Source of the DNA: DATDAH01 sp036525535
GTDB taxonomy: Bacteria; Actinomycetota; Acidimicrobiia; Acidimicrobiales; DATDAH01
Assembly: GCA_036525535.1 (NCBI GenBank)
Contig: DATDAH010000368.1
Span: 1 to 35,834 of the forward strand
DNA length: 35,834 nt
Direction: 5' to 3'
In this document: one piece after another, positions 8,350 to 15,957 of the stretch
How the letters are laid out: every line of letters starts with the position of its first letter
Position numbering within the stretch: the stretch's first letter is position 1
Notes under the pieces: model-generated
The model's database searches: none
Seen by the model: the letters and a program-made list of their open reading frames with translations, nothing else
What the model was told of the DNA's origin: nothing
Made by a program: the position numbers and the translations under genes

Positions 8350-9339
8350 GTGCCCGCCCTGAAGACCGAGATCACCGAGATCGTCACCGGGCTGGCGATG
8401 TGCGGCCGGGCCGACCTCGACATCGCGCTGCAGCACCGGCCGCCCGAGCTGCTGAACGTCGACGACGCCACGTGGGGACGCATCACCGCGGCCTGGGAGC
8501 GGCGGGAGCTGGGCCAGGAGTTCTTCGCGGCGTGGGCGAACGGGTTCGCCTTCCTCAAGGCCCGCAGCGGGCTACGGGGCAAGGCGCCGCGGCGGGTGGA
8601 GTGGAAGGGACCGCACAAGGCGCCCGGCGACGAGCGGGTGCCCGCCGACCTGCGGGTCGACCACGTCTACCTGATCAGCTGCAAGTACCTGTCGTCGATC
8701 CTGCACAACGCCTCGCCGTCGGCCTTGTTCGACCACCGGCTCGGCGCCACCGACGAGCGGATCGCCAACTGGTACGCCGAGGTGGCGCCGGCCGAGTTCC
8801 AGGCGCTCTACGAGTCGGTCCGCAACGACGCCCTCCCGGCTCGGGCCACGGACCTGACCCGCGACGAGCGTCGGGCACTGAGCGAGACCCTGAAGCCCGG
8901 ATGGCCGGATGGCGCGCTGGCCCGCTACGAGGAGCTGACCACCGTCGTGGCCGCCGCCTCAGCCACGCGGTGGCGCCACCAGCTCGGGAAGGCACTGGCC
9001 CGTGAGGAGATGGCGTGGCGACTGTTGCGCCTGCAGCCGGCTCCCTACTTCGTCCTCGGCACGACGGATGCGGCCATCCTCCGGGTCAGGGTGGGGACGC
9101 CCTGGGACTGGCGCCAGCGCTTCGACCTCCAGGCCTTCGACGTGGCGGCGGAGGCCGGAGGCCAACCCCGGGTGTCGTGGCGCCTGGAGGTCCACGACCG
9201 GGAGACCGATCTCCAGCGGGTGGCGGTGGGGCACGTCGAGGTCCGCTGGAGCCACGGCCGCTTCGGTCAACCCCCTGAAGCCAAGGTCTACCTGGACACC
9301 CCCCACCACGACGTCCCGGGGTACTTCCCGCTCGACTGA
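8350..9339 (+). CDS. Conserved-looking actinobacterial protein of unknown function, possible nuclease-like
   Basis: A 329-aa soluble protein beginning VPALKTEITEIV. I recognise no named domain. The segment VPADLRVDHVYLISCKYLS places an Asp (104) eight residues before Lys112 on a predicted beta strand, loosely like the D...xxK layout of PD-(D/E)xK nucleases, but the acidic residue normally two before the Lys is a Ser. The middle (NWYAEVAPAEFQALYESVRND) is helical. The C-terminal third (PYFVLGTTDAAILRVRVGTPWDWRQRFDL) looks beta-rich and ends with KVYLDTPHHDVPGYFPLD. The GTG start is leaderless by its -10 at 8337. It stands alone, divergent from an unknown gene and convergent with the LmeA-like gene, so context gives no function. 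Confidence 0.7.
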   Translation: MPALKTEITEIVTGLAMCGRADLDIALQHRPPELLNVDDATWGRITAAWERRELGQEFFAAWANGFAFLKARSGLRGKAPRRVEWKGPHKAPGDERVPADLRVDHVYLISCKYLSSILHNASPSALFDHRLGATDERIANWYAEVAPAEFQALYESVRNDALPARATDLTRDERRALSETLKPGWPDGALARYEELTTVVAAASATRWRHQLGKALAREEMAWRLLRLQPAPYFVLGTTDAAILRVRVGTPWDWRQRFDLQAFDVAAEAGGQPRVSWRLEVHDRETDLQRVAVGHVEVRWSHGRFGQPPEAKVYLDTPHHDVPGYFPLD

Positions 9340-9344
9340 CCACT

Positions 9345-10013
9345 TCAGGGACGACGGCCTTGCTCGACGGCCTCGAGGCGGGCCCGGAGGCGGTCGGGGG
9401 CGCCCAGGTCGATGGCCTCGTCGATGTCCTCGAGGGCGACGGTGACCGCGAGGCGGCCGGGACCGTGCTCGATGACGACCAGCTGGGCTTCGACCGGGAG
9501 GCGGGGCAGGGGCAGGCTGCCGGTGAGGGCGTCGCCGAGGCCGCTCGGCAGCGTGCGGCCGACGGCCTTGACCGGACGGAGTCGCAGGGTGCCGTCCTCG
9601 CGAACGGCCAGCTCGGTCAGCACCTTGCCCATGCGCAACGAGCCGACACCGGCGCTGGAGACGATGCCCTCGTCGGTGAGGTCGAGGCGGAACGGCAGGC
9701 TGGCCCGTCCGACCCACTCGTCGACGCGATCCTGTTCGACGGTGAGCTTGGCCGTGACCGGGCCCCCGGTCAGACGGGGTTCGCGGCCGGGGTGGATGCG
9801 GGCGTCGACGATGCGGACCACGCCCTTGTTGATGGTCAGGCCCGCCACCCGCAGGTCCTCGACCCCGATGGTGAGGAGGCGGGCCCGGCCCCGAAGGGCG
9901 TCGAGCGGGGCCGCATCCCAGCGGAGGCTCGCCGGTCGACCGGTGACCCGAGCCGCCACCTGGTCCACCAGCCAGTTGACCGGAGCCATCAGCGGCAGGG
10001 TCGGCGCAACCAT
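9345..10013 (-). CDS. DUF2993 / LmeA-like lipid-binding protein
   Basis: A 222-aa protein with a pattern typical of DUF2993: an opening helix, then repeated beta strands such as LLTIGVEDLRVAGLTINKG, ARIHPGREPRLTGGPVTAKLTV, and near the C-terminus LPRLPVEAQLVVIEHGPGRLAVTVALED. In mycobacteria the family member LmeA takes part in lipomannan elongation and binds phospholipids (family knowledge). This copy lacks an obvious cleavable signal, although the MVAPTLPLMAPVNWL start is moderately hydrophobic. Its ATG overlaps the lutC stop as TGATG, so it is translationally coupled to the lut operon. That link between lactate oxidation and a lipid-binding protein is unexpected. Confidence 0.78.
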   Translation of the reverse strand: MVAPTLPLMAPVNWLVDQVAARVTGRPASLRWDAAPLDALRGRARLLTIGVEDLRVAGLTINKGVVRIVDARIHPGREPRLTGGPVTAKLTVEQDRVDEWVGRASLPFRLDLTDEGIVSSAGVGSLRMGKVLTELAVREDGTLRLRPVKAVGRTLPSGLGDALTGSLPLPRLPVEAQLVVIEHGPGRLAVTVALEDIDEAIDLGAPDRLRARLEAVEQGRRP

Positions 10014-10705
10014 CAGGAGTCCGAGGCTACGACCACCCCGTCAGCCCTCTGGTCGACGAGGACGATGTGGACGTGGCGGGGGCCGTGGACGCCGAGGGTG
10101 AGGATCTGCTCCACGTCGCCGGTGCGGCTGGGACCGCCGACGAGGACCAACGACGAGGGCGCGCCCCCACGGAGGGGGTGGAGGACGTCAGCGGGAGTGG
10201 CCACGAGCTGGTCCTCGCGGAGCACGCAGACGTGGACCGGCGGCAGCAGGCCCGCCGCCCGGGAGCCGGCGACCGAGGCGTCGAGGACCAGCGACCCGGT
10301 GGCGGCGACGCCCGCGACGGCTCCGGTGAGGCCCATCTGCGCAACGGCACCGGTGGCGGGGTCGTAGGGGTCGACGGTCACGCCCGCCTCGGTGAGCGCG
10401 GCCGCGATCGGGTCCAGGGCGGGCTCGGCGCTGCGCACGACCCTCCTGGCCCCGTGCTGACGGGCGAGGTCGATCACCTTGGCGTCGACCCCGTCGGCGC
10501 CGATCCGGTGAACGACGGCGTCGACCTCGGTGGCCACGGCCACGAAGCTGCCCACCAAGTCGACAGGGTCGAGCGCCGTGAACCGGACCTCCGGGGGCAC
10601 GGCGGTCGGCTGCGGGGGCACGTGCACCGCATTGACGGTTGTGCCCCCACCCAGCCGCTCCCGCGCCTTCGCCAGGAACGCGGCCCGGTCCCCGACCTCG
10701 TTCAT
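10013..10705 (-). CDS. lutC: LutC-type lactate utilisation protein (LUD domain)
   Basis: A 230-aa LUD-domain protein and third member of the LutABC L-lactate oxidase complex, which feeds lactate electrons towards pyruvate and quinones (established for Bacillus). The domain starts after a helical N-terminus (RAAFLAKARERLGG). It includes GAVAQMGLTGAVAGVAATGSLVLD, the conserved LUD glycine-rich turn, and ends in a strand-rich segment with VLREDQLVATPADVLHPL and VGGPSRTGDVEQILTLGVHGP. Cotranscription with lutB, 70 nt upstream, is likely. That gap contains a palindromic repeat. Confidence 0.92.
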   Translation of the reverse strand: MNEVGDRAAFLAKARERLGGGTTVNAVHVPPQPTAVPPEVRFTALDPVDLVGSFVAVATEVDAVVHRIGADGVDAKVIDLARQHGARRVVRSAEPALDPIAAALTEAGVTVDPYDPATGAVAQMGLTGAVAGVAATGSLVLDASVAGSRAAGLLPPVHVCVLREDQLVATPADVLHPLRGGAPSSLVLVGGPSRTGDVEQILTLGVHGPRHVHIVLVDQRADGVVVASDS

Positions 10706-10717
10706 CCCCCACCACCC

Positions 10718-10767
10718 GTTCTGGCCCCTGTCGTTTGTGGCCCACCGCGAGTTTCAGGTGTCAGAAC
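10718..10767. repeat. 50-bp palindromic intergenic repeat, copy A (lutB-lutC gap)
   Basis: The arms GTTCTGGCCCCTG (10718-10730) and CAGGTGTCAGAAC (10755-10767) match at 11 of 13 positions as an inverted repeat around a 24-nt loop. The loop is identical at 20 of 24 bases to the reverse complement of the loop of copy B, so the two are homologous elements in opposite orientation. Confidence 0.75.
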
Positions 10768-10775
10768 GCTTGGGG

Positions 10776-12140
10776 TCATGGATCGCCGGCCTTCCAGCGG
10801 GTGTGGAACGGGCGGCGGACGGGTTGGAGAGGGGTGCGACCGGCCGACCAGCGGCGGGCCAGCGGGGCCAGCGACGCGCCCCACTTCCCGGCCGCGGTCG
10901 ACGCCCGGTAGCCCCGAGGCGACGACCAAGCGGTCGCCCACGCCGCCCACGCGGCGCGCTCCCCCAGGCCCCGGTCGCGGTCCCGGCGGAGGGCCAGCAG
11001 CAGGTCCTGGAGTGGGATCTCGACGGGACAAGCATCCATGCAGGCGCCGCACAGGGTCGAGGCGTCGCTCAGGTCGTGGCCGCCCGCGGCGAGCAACGGC
11101 GTGAGCACGGCGCCCATGGGCCCGCTGTACACCCAGCCGTAGGCGTGGCCGCCGGTCTGACGGAACACGGGGCAGACGTTCAGGCAGGCGCCGCAGCGGA
11201 TGCAACCGAGCATCTCGTGGAACTCCCCCGCCAGTAGGTCGCTGCGGCCGTTGTCGAGGATGACGACGTGGAGCTCGTCGGGCCCGTCGGCCTCGCCGGA
11301 CCGTCGGGGACCGGTCGTGATGCTGGTGTACGAGCTCAGCGGTTGGCCACTGGCGGACCGGGCGAGGAGGTTGACCATCAGGTCGAGTTGGGCCCAGTCG
11401 GCCACCAGCCGCTCCATGCCGAGCACCACGACGTGGACCCGGGGCAGTGACGTCGCCAACCGACCGTTGCCCTCGTTGGTGACGAGCACGATCGAGCCCG
11501 TCTCGGCGACGGCGAAGTTGGCCCCGGTGATGCCCACGTCGGCGTCCAGGAACAGGGGCCGCAGCGCGCCCCGGGCGTAGGCGGCGATGGCATCGGGGTC
11601 GGCCTCCAGCTGCTCGGGGTCGGCCCCCGCCTCGGCGACGAGGACGTCCTTGATGGTGCGCCGGTCCCGATGGAGGGCCGGGATGATGATGTGGCTGGGG
11701 GTCTCGCCCGCCAGCTGGATGACCCACTCCCCCAGGTCCGTCTCGACCACCTCGCAGCCGGCGGTGGCCAGCGCGTCGTTGAGGCCGATCTCCTCGGTGG
11801 CCATGGACTTCGACTTCACGACCTTCCCGCCCGCGGCCACGGCGACGTCGGTGACGTACCTGGTGGCGTCGGCCGCGGTCGGCGCCCAGCACACGCGCCC
11901 GCCGTCGGCCAGGACCCGGTCGGCGAACTGCTCCAGGAGGTCAGGCAGGCGAGCCAGCACGTCGGCCTTCACGGCCCGGGCGGCCCGGCGCATCCCGTCG
12001 GCGTCCTCCAGGCCGGCCAGCCCCTCGCCCCGCTTGGCCACGAACCGGTCGACGGCGGCGGTCACCCGCCCGTGCAGCTCGGTGTCCGCCACCGCCGCGG
12101 CCGTCCGTCCCCGCAGCGTCCCCTCGATGGCGTGACTCAC
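10776..12140 (-). CDS. lutB: LutB-type lactate utilisation iron-sulfur protein
   Basis: A 454-aa protein with an N-terminal LUD domain followed by two 4Fe-4S cysteine clusters. The first, CIRCGACLNVCP, has cysteines 313, 316, 319 and 323. The second, CGACMDACPVE, has cysteines 364, 367 and 371. The LUD part shows VKSKSMATEEIGLNDAL and GVTGANFAVAETGSIVLVTNEGNG-type segments usual in the family (here GITGANFAVAETG). It is the electron-transfer core of the LutABC lactate oxidation complex. The GTG start (VSHAIEGTLRG) is used because no better codon lies nearby. It lies between lutA (76 nt upstream) and lutC, all on the minus strand. Confidence 0.93.
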   Translation of the reverse strand: MSHAIEGTLRGRTAAAVADTELHGRVTAAVDRFVAKRGEGLAGLEDADGMRRAARAVKADVLARLPDLLEQFADRVLADGGRVCWAPTAADATRYVTDVAVAAGGKVVKSKSMATEEIGLNDALATAGCEVVETDLGEWVIQLAGETPSHIIIPALHRDRRTIKDVLVAEAGADPEQLEADPDAIAAYARGALRPLFLDADVGITGANFAVAETGSIVLVTNEGNGRLATSLPRVHVVVLGMERLVADWAQLDLMVNLLARSASGQPLSSYTSITTGPRRSGEADGPDELHVVILDNGRSDLLAGEFHEMLGCIRCGACLNVCPVFRQTGGHAYGWVYSGPMGAVLTPLLAAGGHDLSDASTLCGACMDACPVEIPLQDLLLALRRDRDRGLGERAAWAAWATAWSSPRGYRASTAAGKWGASLAPLARRWSAGRTPLQPVRRPFHTRWKAGDP

Positions 12141-12152
12141 GGCGAGCCCACC

Positions 12153-12202
12153 GTTCTGGAACCTGAGACTCGCGGTGGGTCACGAACGGCAGGTTCCAGA
12201 AC
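12153..12202. repeat. 50-bp palindromic intergenic repeat, copy B (lutA-lutB gap)
   Basis: A perfect 13-bp inverted repeat, GTTCTGGAACCTG (12153-12165) and CAGGTTCCAGAAC (12190-12202), with a 24-nt loop. It has the same 13-24-13 geometry as copy A. It sits entirely in the gap between lutA and lutB and would form a very stable hairpin in the operon RNA. Confidence 0.85.
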
Positions 12203-12216
12203 GAGCGGGGAGTGGG

Positions 12217-12957
12217 TCATGGGAGGGACTGGTCGAGGAGTTGGGCGAGGTGGCGGGTGCGGACGGCGGCGCCGACGGACTCGCTGCGGGTCCGGAGCTG
12301 GGCCAGGCAGGAGGCGTCGCAACCGACGACCACATCGGGCCGGGCGTCGGCCAGGGCGACCAGCTTCTCGTCGGCCATCGCCACGGACACCTCGGGCAGC
12401 TTGACGGCGAACAGGCCCCCGAAGCCGCAGCACCGGTCGTCGCCCTCCCACCCCACCCGCTCGGCGCCGTCGACCCGGTCGACCAGCCCTTCGGGCGCCC
12501 CCCGGACGCCCAGCTCCCGCAGCATGTGGCACGAGTGGTGATAGGCGACCCGGGTGGCCGGGCCGGTCAGCGCCGGCAGGTCGCGGCCGTCCAGGAACTC
12601 GGACAGCTCGAACGTCTGCTCCCCCACCCGACGGGCCCGCTCGGCGGCTTGGGCGTCGCCGACCAGGTCGAACAACTCCGGCCAGAACACCCGCACCATC
12701 GACGTGCACGACCCGCTGGGCACGACGACGGCTTCGGCGCCGTCGGCCAGCTCGGACTCCAAGGCGGCCAGCGTCGTTCGCGCCACCTTCGCCGCCTCGG
12801 GCGCGTGGCCGGCGTTCCACGCGGGTTGGCCGCAGCAGGTCTGACCGAGCGAGACCGTGACCTCACACCCGGCAGCCCGCAGGACCCGCACGGTGGCCTC
12901 GCCCACCTCCGGCTCGAGCAGGTCCACCACACAGGTGACCAGCAGCGTGACCCGCAC
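12217..12957 (-). CDS. lutA: LutA-type CCG-domain oxidoreductase of lactate utilisation
   Basis: A 246-aa protein with two CCG domains that coordinate Fe-S or related cofactors. The first has SLGQTCCGQPAWNAGH. The second has YHHSCHMLRELGV, DDRCCGFGGLFAVK and GCDASCLAQL. It is the first gene of the lut operon and works with LutB and LutC in L-lactate oxidation. The frame extends to a GTG at 12975, but I place the start at the GTG at 12957. LutA proteins start close to the VTLLVTC strand, and a -10 hexamer TACGGT (12970-12965) lies 7 nt before it. It diverges from the HIT gene. Confidence 0.92.
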   Translation of the reverse strand: MRVTLLVTCVVDLLEPEVGEATVRVLRAAGCEVTVSLGQTCCGQPAWNAGHAPEAAKVARTTLAALESELADGAEAVVVPSGSCTSMVRVFWPELFDLVGDAQAAERARRVGEQTFELSEFLDGRDLPALTGPATRVAYHHSCHMLRELGVRGAPEGLVDRVDGAERVGWEGDDRCCGFGGLFAVKLPEVSVAMADEKLVALADARPDVVVGCDASCLAQLRTRSESVGAAVRTRHLAQLLDQSLP

Positions 12958-12992
12958 GCCTGCCACCGTACGCACGCCTACGGTTCGAGGTC
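12958..12992. promoter_or_regulatory. Divergent leaderless promoters, lutA and HIT gene
   Basis: This 35-nt gap carries TACGGT on each strand: 12970-12965 for lutA (gap 7 to GTG 12957) and 12979-12984 for the HIT gene (gap 8 to GTG 12993). The two -10 elements are only 8 nt apart, so polymerase binding should be mutually exclusive. Confidence 0.5.
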
Positions 12993-13406
12993 GTGGCGGA
13001 CTGCGTGTTCTGTCAGATCATCGCCGGGGAGGTGCCGGCTCGGGTCGTCCTGGACGACGACCGGGTGCTCGCCTTCCTCGACCGGACGCCGCTCTTCCCC
13101 GGCCACCTCCTCCTGGTGCCGAAGGTCCATGTCGAGACGCTGGCCGACCTGCCCGATGAGCTCATCGAGCCGCTGTTCGGCCAGGCCCGTCGCCTGTCCG
13201 CGGTGATGGAGACGGGCCTCGGCGCCGCCGGCTCGTTCGTCGCCCTCAACAACAAGGTCAGCCAGAGCGTCCCCCACCTGCACGTCCACGTGGTGCCCCG
13301 CAACCGCAAGGACGGCTTGAAGGGCTTCTTCTGGCCCCGCACCAAGTACGCCGACGACGCCCACGCCGACCAGGTCGCCGACACCCTGCGCCAGGCCCTC
13401 GCCTGA
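12993..13406 (+). CDS. HIT-family nucleotide hydrolase
   Basis: A 137-aa histidine-triad protein. It begins VADCVFCQIIAGEVPARVVLDDDRVLAFLD, typical of the bacterial HIT branch close to Hint. The histidine triad HLHVH occupies residues 95, 97 and 99 within QSVPHLHVHVVPR. These enzymes hydrolyse AMP-lysine, ADP or related phosphoramidates; the exact substrate here is unknown. The CxxC at the N-terminus may bind zinc, as in some HIT proteins. The GTG start is leaderless by the TACGGT at 12979-12984. The gene converges on the DinB-type gene with a 9-nt gap. Confidence 0.93.
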   Translation: MADCVFCQIIAGEVPARVVLDDDRVLAFLDRTPLFPGHLLLVPKVHVETLADLPDELIEPLFGQARRLSAVMETGLGAAGSFVALNNKVSQSVPHLHVHVVPRNRKDGLKGFFWPRTKYADDAHADQVADTLRQALA

Positions 13407-13415
13407 CGCCCGCGA

Positions 13416-14162
13416 TCAGAAGACGTGGACGGTGTCGAGGAAGCGGGTGCCGACGCTCTCGTCGCCGGTGACCTTCACGTCCAGGTCCTGCCCCGCAGCC
13501 CGGCCGGTGGCCCACAGGACGAGGTCCGGGATCGACGAGGTGACGGTGGCCACGGCGTCACCGTCCGGCCCGAGCCGGGCCGTCCGCCCGCCGGGCCCGG
13601 TCAGCACCAGGTCCACCGGCTCGGTCACCGCGGCCGGGGTCATCTGCGGGATGCAGGCCAGGATCCAGTCGGCCGACGCCGCCAGGTGGGCCTCCAGCAC
13701 GGGTGGAGCCGGGCGCTCGACCGGCCCGCCGGGGGCCAGCACGTCGACCCGGATGTGGGTGTAGTGGTCGAAGGCGAAGGCGTTGGCGATCAGGTGCATC
13801 GGATGGCTGCCGAGGTCGCCGAGGTCCATCGTCTCGTCGACCCCCTGCAACCCCTCGAGTCCCGTGAGGGCCTGGTCGCCCAGCGTGCGGTAGTCGGCCA
13901 GCACGTCCTCGACCGGGAGGTCCCGGAGCGCCTCGACCCAGCGGTCCTGGGTGCGCTCGGTCAGGCCGGAGGCGTCCGCCGGCGGTAGGGAGACGGGGTC
14001 GACGACCTGGCGGAAGAGCTGGGTCATGTGCCCGAGCACGTCCCGGACGGCCCAGCCCTCACAGGCGCTGGGGGCGTTCCAGTCCTCGGCCGTGAACGTG
14101 TCGGCCAGGCGGGAGAAGGCGGTGTGGTCGGCCCGGAGGGCCTCGATGGCAGCGGTGGTCAC
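13416..14162 (-). CDS. Maleylpyruvate isomerase family mycothiol-dependent (DinB-like) enzyme
   Basis: A 248-aa protein of the DinB/MDMPI fold. The N-terminal four-helix part contains SACEGWAVRDVLGHM, the usual actinobacterial hallmark, where the His binds metal. The C-terminal part (GDAVATVTSSIPDLVLWATGR) is the SCP2-like small domain of many family members. Such proteins use mycothiol in isomerisation or detoxification; the substrate here is unknown. The frame is open up to 14213, but a GGGGGAGGA ribosome site lies 7 nt before the GTG at 14162 and the protein begins there as VTTAAIEALRADH. This implies the organism makes mycothiol. Confidence 0.82.
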   Translation of the reverse strand: MTTAAIEALRADHTAFSRLADTFTAEDWNAPSACEGWAVRDVLGHMTQLFRQVVDPVSLPPADASGLTERTQDRWVEALRDLPVEDVLADYRTLGDQALTGLEGLQGVDETMDLGDLGSHPMHLIANAFAFDHYTHIRVDVLAPGGPVERPAPPVLEAHLAASADWILACIPQMTPAAVTEPVDLVLTGPGGRTARLGPDGDAVATVTSSIPDLVLWATGRAAGQDLDVKVTGDESVGTRFLDTVHVF

Positions 14163-14276
14163 GACGTGATCCTCCCCCACCGACTGCGGCCCGTCGACTA
14201 CGTGACCGGTCAAGTGCGGCCAAGTTCTGGGTACGAAATCGTGTCGCCGGCGCCCCGCCTGGTGGATCAGAGCGCG

Positions 14277-15890
14277 TCAGGCGGGTTGGGTGAAGTCGGC
14301 GGCGCGGCGGAGCTGGTCGAGGGCGGCCTTGATGGCGGCGGCGTCGGCCCGGTCGGCTTGGGCCCGGCCGAGGGCCTCCTGGGCCCGGGTGATCAGCTCG
14401 TCGGTGTCCTCGATCACGGTCAGGTCCTCGCTCGTCAAGGCGGCCGGCGCCCGGTTGGCGACCTCGGCGCCGAAGGGCTGGGTCACCAACGCCTCCCCCT
14501 CCAGCTCGGGGACGGTGGCGGCCAGCTCCGCCAAGGCATCCTCGAGGAACCCCGCCAGGACCCACGGGTCGCCCAGCAGCGCGGGATCGCCCTGGAGGCC
14601 GAAGTCGAGCTGGTCCTGGTAGCTCATGACGGTCATGTTCAGGCCGGCCCCGTCGAAGATCGGCCCCATCGGGTAGTTGGCGGCCAGCCGGGCCCCGGCC
14701 GAGTAGAGCGGGAACGGCGGGCCGGGGACGTTGGAGATGGTCACGTTGAACACGGGCCGGTGCAGGTTGGCGAGGTGCATGCGGGAGTAGAGGCGGGCGG
14801 CCCGGCCCAACAGCGCCGGCGCCGCGAACTCGGCCCAATCGGTCAGCGCGTCTGCGCCGACGGCGTGGCGTTCTTTGGCCTCCCGGGTGGCGTCGCCGAT
14901 CACCTGCAGCCGCAGGGCCGGGTCGCTGACATCGGTGGCCAGGCTCACCAACATCGAGGACACCCGGTTGCCCATGGCCCCCTTCTCCCCCTCGGCCCGC
15001 ACCGACACCGGGACCATGGCCACGAGCGGTCCGGACAGGTCCTCGCCCCGGTCCTCGAACCAGCGACGCAGGGCACCGGCGCAGAGGGCCAGCACGACGT
15101 CGTTGACCTTGACGTCGTGGTGGACCTTGATGGCCTTGACCGCGGGGAGGGACAGGGAGGTCATGGCGAACACCCGTTGGCGGGTGAGGGGGCCGTTGAT
15201 CGATGTCTTGGGGGCGGCGAACGGCGCGGGCGGCGAGCTGGAGCGGGGCAGGCTCCGCCGCCCGAGGGCGGCGTCGATGCTGCGCCGGACCGCCCTCACC
15301 ACGCCGACCGGCGAGGCCAGCAGCGAGAGGGTGGCGTGGGTCAGCATCGAGGCGTCGGACGGGGCGGCGTCAGGCGTCCACGCCACCTCAGGGGGTGGGA
15401 CCTCGCTGCCTTCCTGGGCGATGTCGAGGGTGGCCACGGTGATCTCGTTGCCGGATGCCCCGTCGATGGCGGCGTGGTGGACCTTGCTGAGCACGGCCAC
15501 GTGCCCGCCGGCCACGCCGTCGATCAGCCACATCTCCCACAGCGGGCGGCTGCGGTCGAGGGGGATGGCGTTGAGGTGGGCGGCCAGCTCGGCCAGCTCT
15601 CGCGGCCCTCCGGGAGCGGGGACGGCCACGTGGCGCAGGTGCCAGTCGATGTCGAAGTCAGGGTCCTCGATCCACAGCGGATGGTGGAGGCCGAAGGGAA
15701 CCTCCCGCAGTCGGCGGCGGAAGGGCGGGGCCAGGTGGAGGCGGGGCTCGTAGACCTCGCGCAGGTGGTCGACGTCGAAACGGCCCTCGACCGCGGACGG
15801 GTCGAAGATGGCCAGCCCGGCCACGTGCATCGGGGCGGTGGGCGTCTCCATGGAGAGGAACCCGGCGTCGAGGCCAGTCAACCGCTGCAT
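14277..15890 (-). CDS. WS/DGAT wax ester synthase / diacylglycerol acyltransferase
   Basis: A 537-aa O-acyltransferase. It begins MQRLTGLDAGFLSMETPTAP as usual for the family and carries the catalytic HHxxxDG as HHAAIDG (His138, His139, Asp143). The conserved C-terminal domain includes NVTISNVPGPPFPLY and NMTVMSYQDQLDFGL. These enzymes esterify diacylglycerol or fatty alcohols with acyl-CoA to form storage lipid in the cytosol. The open frame continues upstream to about 16598, but that part lies antisense or out of frame to another gene and lacks family similarity, so the ATG at 15890 is used. An AGGGGGTG sequence lies 4 nt before it. Confidence 0.93.
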   Translation of the reverse strand: MQRLTGLDAGFLSMETPTAPMHVAGLAIFDPSAVEGRFDVDHLREVYEPRLHLAPPFRRRLREVPFGLHHPLWIEDPDFDIDWHLRHVAVPAPGGPRELAELAAHLNAIPLDRSRPLWEMWLIDGVAGGHVAVLSKVHHAAIDGASGNEITVATLDIAQEGSEVPPPEVAWTPDAAPSDASMLTHATLSLLASPVGVVRAVRRSIDAALGRRSLPRSSSPPAPFAAPKTSINGPLTRQRVFAMTSLSLPAVKAIKVHHDVKVNDVVLALCAGALRRWFEDRGEDLSGPLVAMVPVSVRAEGEKGAMGNRVSSMLVSLATDVSDPALRLQVIGDATREAKERHAVGADALTDWAEFAAPALLGRAARLYSRMHLANLHRPVFNVTISNVPGPPFPLYSAGARLAANYPMGPIFDGAGLNMTVMSYQDQLDFGLQGDPALLGDPWVLAGFLEDALAELAATVPELEGEALVTQPFGAEVANRAPAALTSEDLTVIEDTDELITRAQEALGRAQADRADAAAIKAALDQLRRAADFTQPA

Positions 15891-15957
15891 GCGACACCCC
15901 CTGGTCGTGTGGGCCGATGGTACGACCACCGTCGCCCGGTGGCCCTCAGGAGTACCA

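Noticed and set aside
14234..14240. GTTCTGG before the DinB-like gene, resembling a repeat arm
   Set aside because: Only the first seven bases of the arm are present and no partner arm or loop follows.
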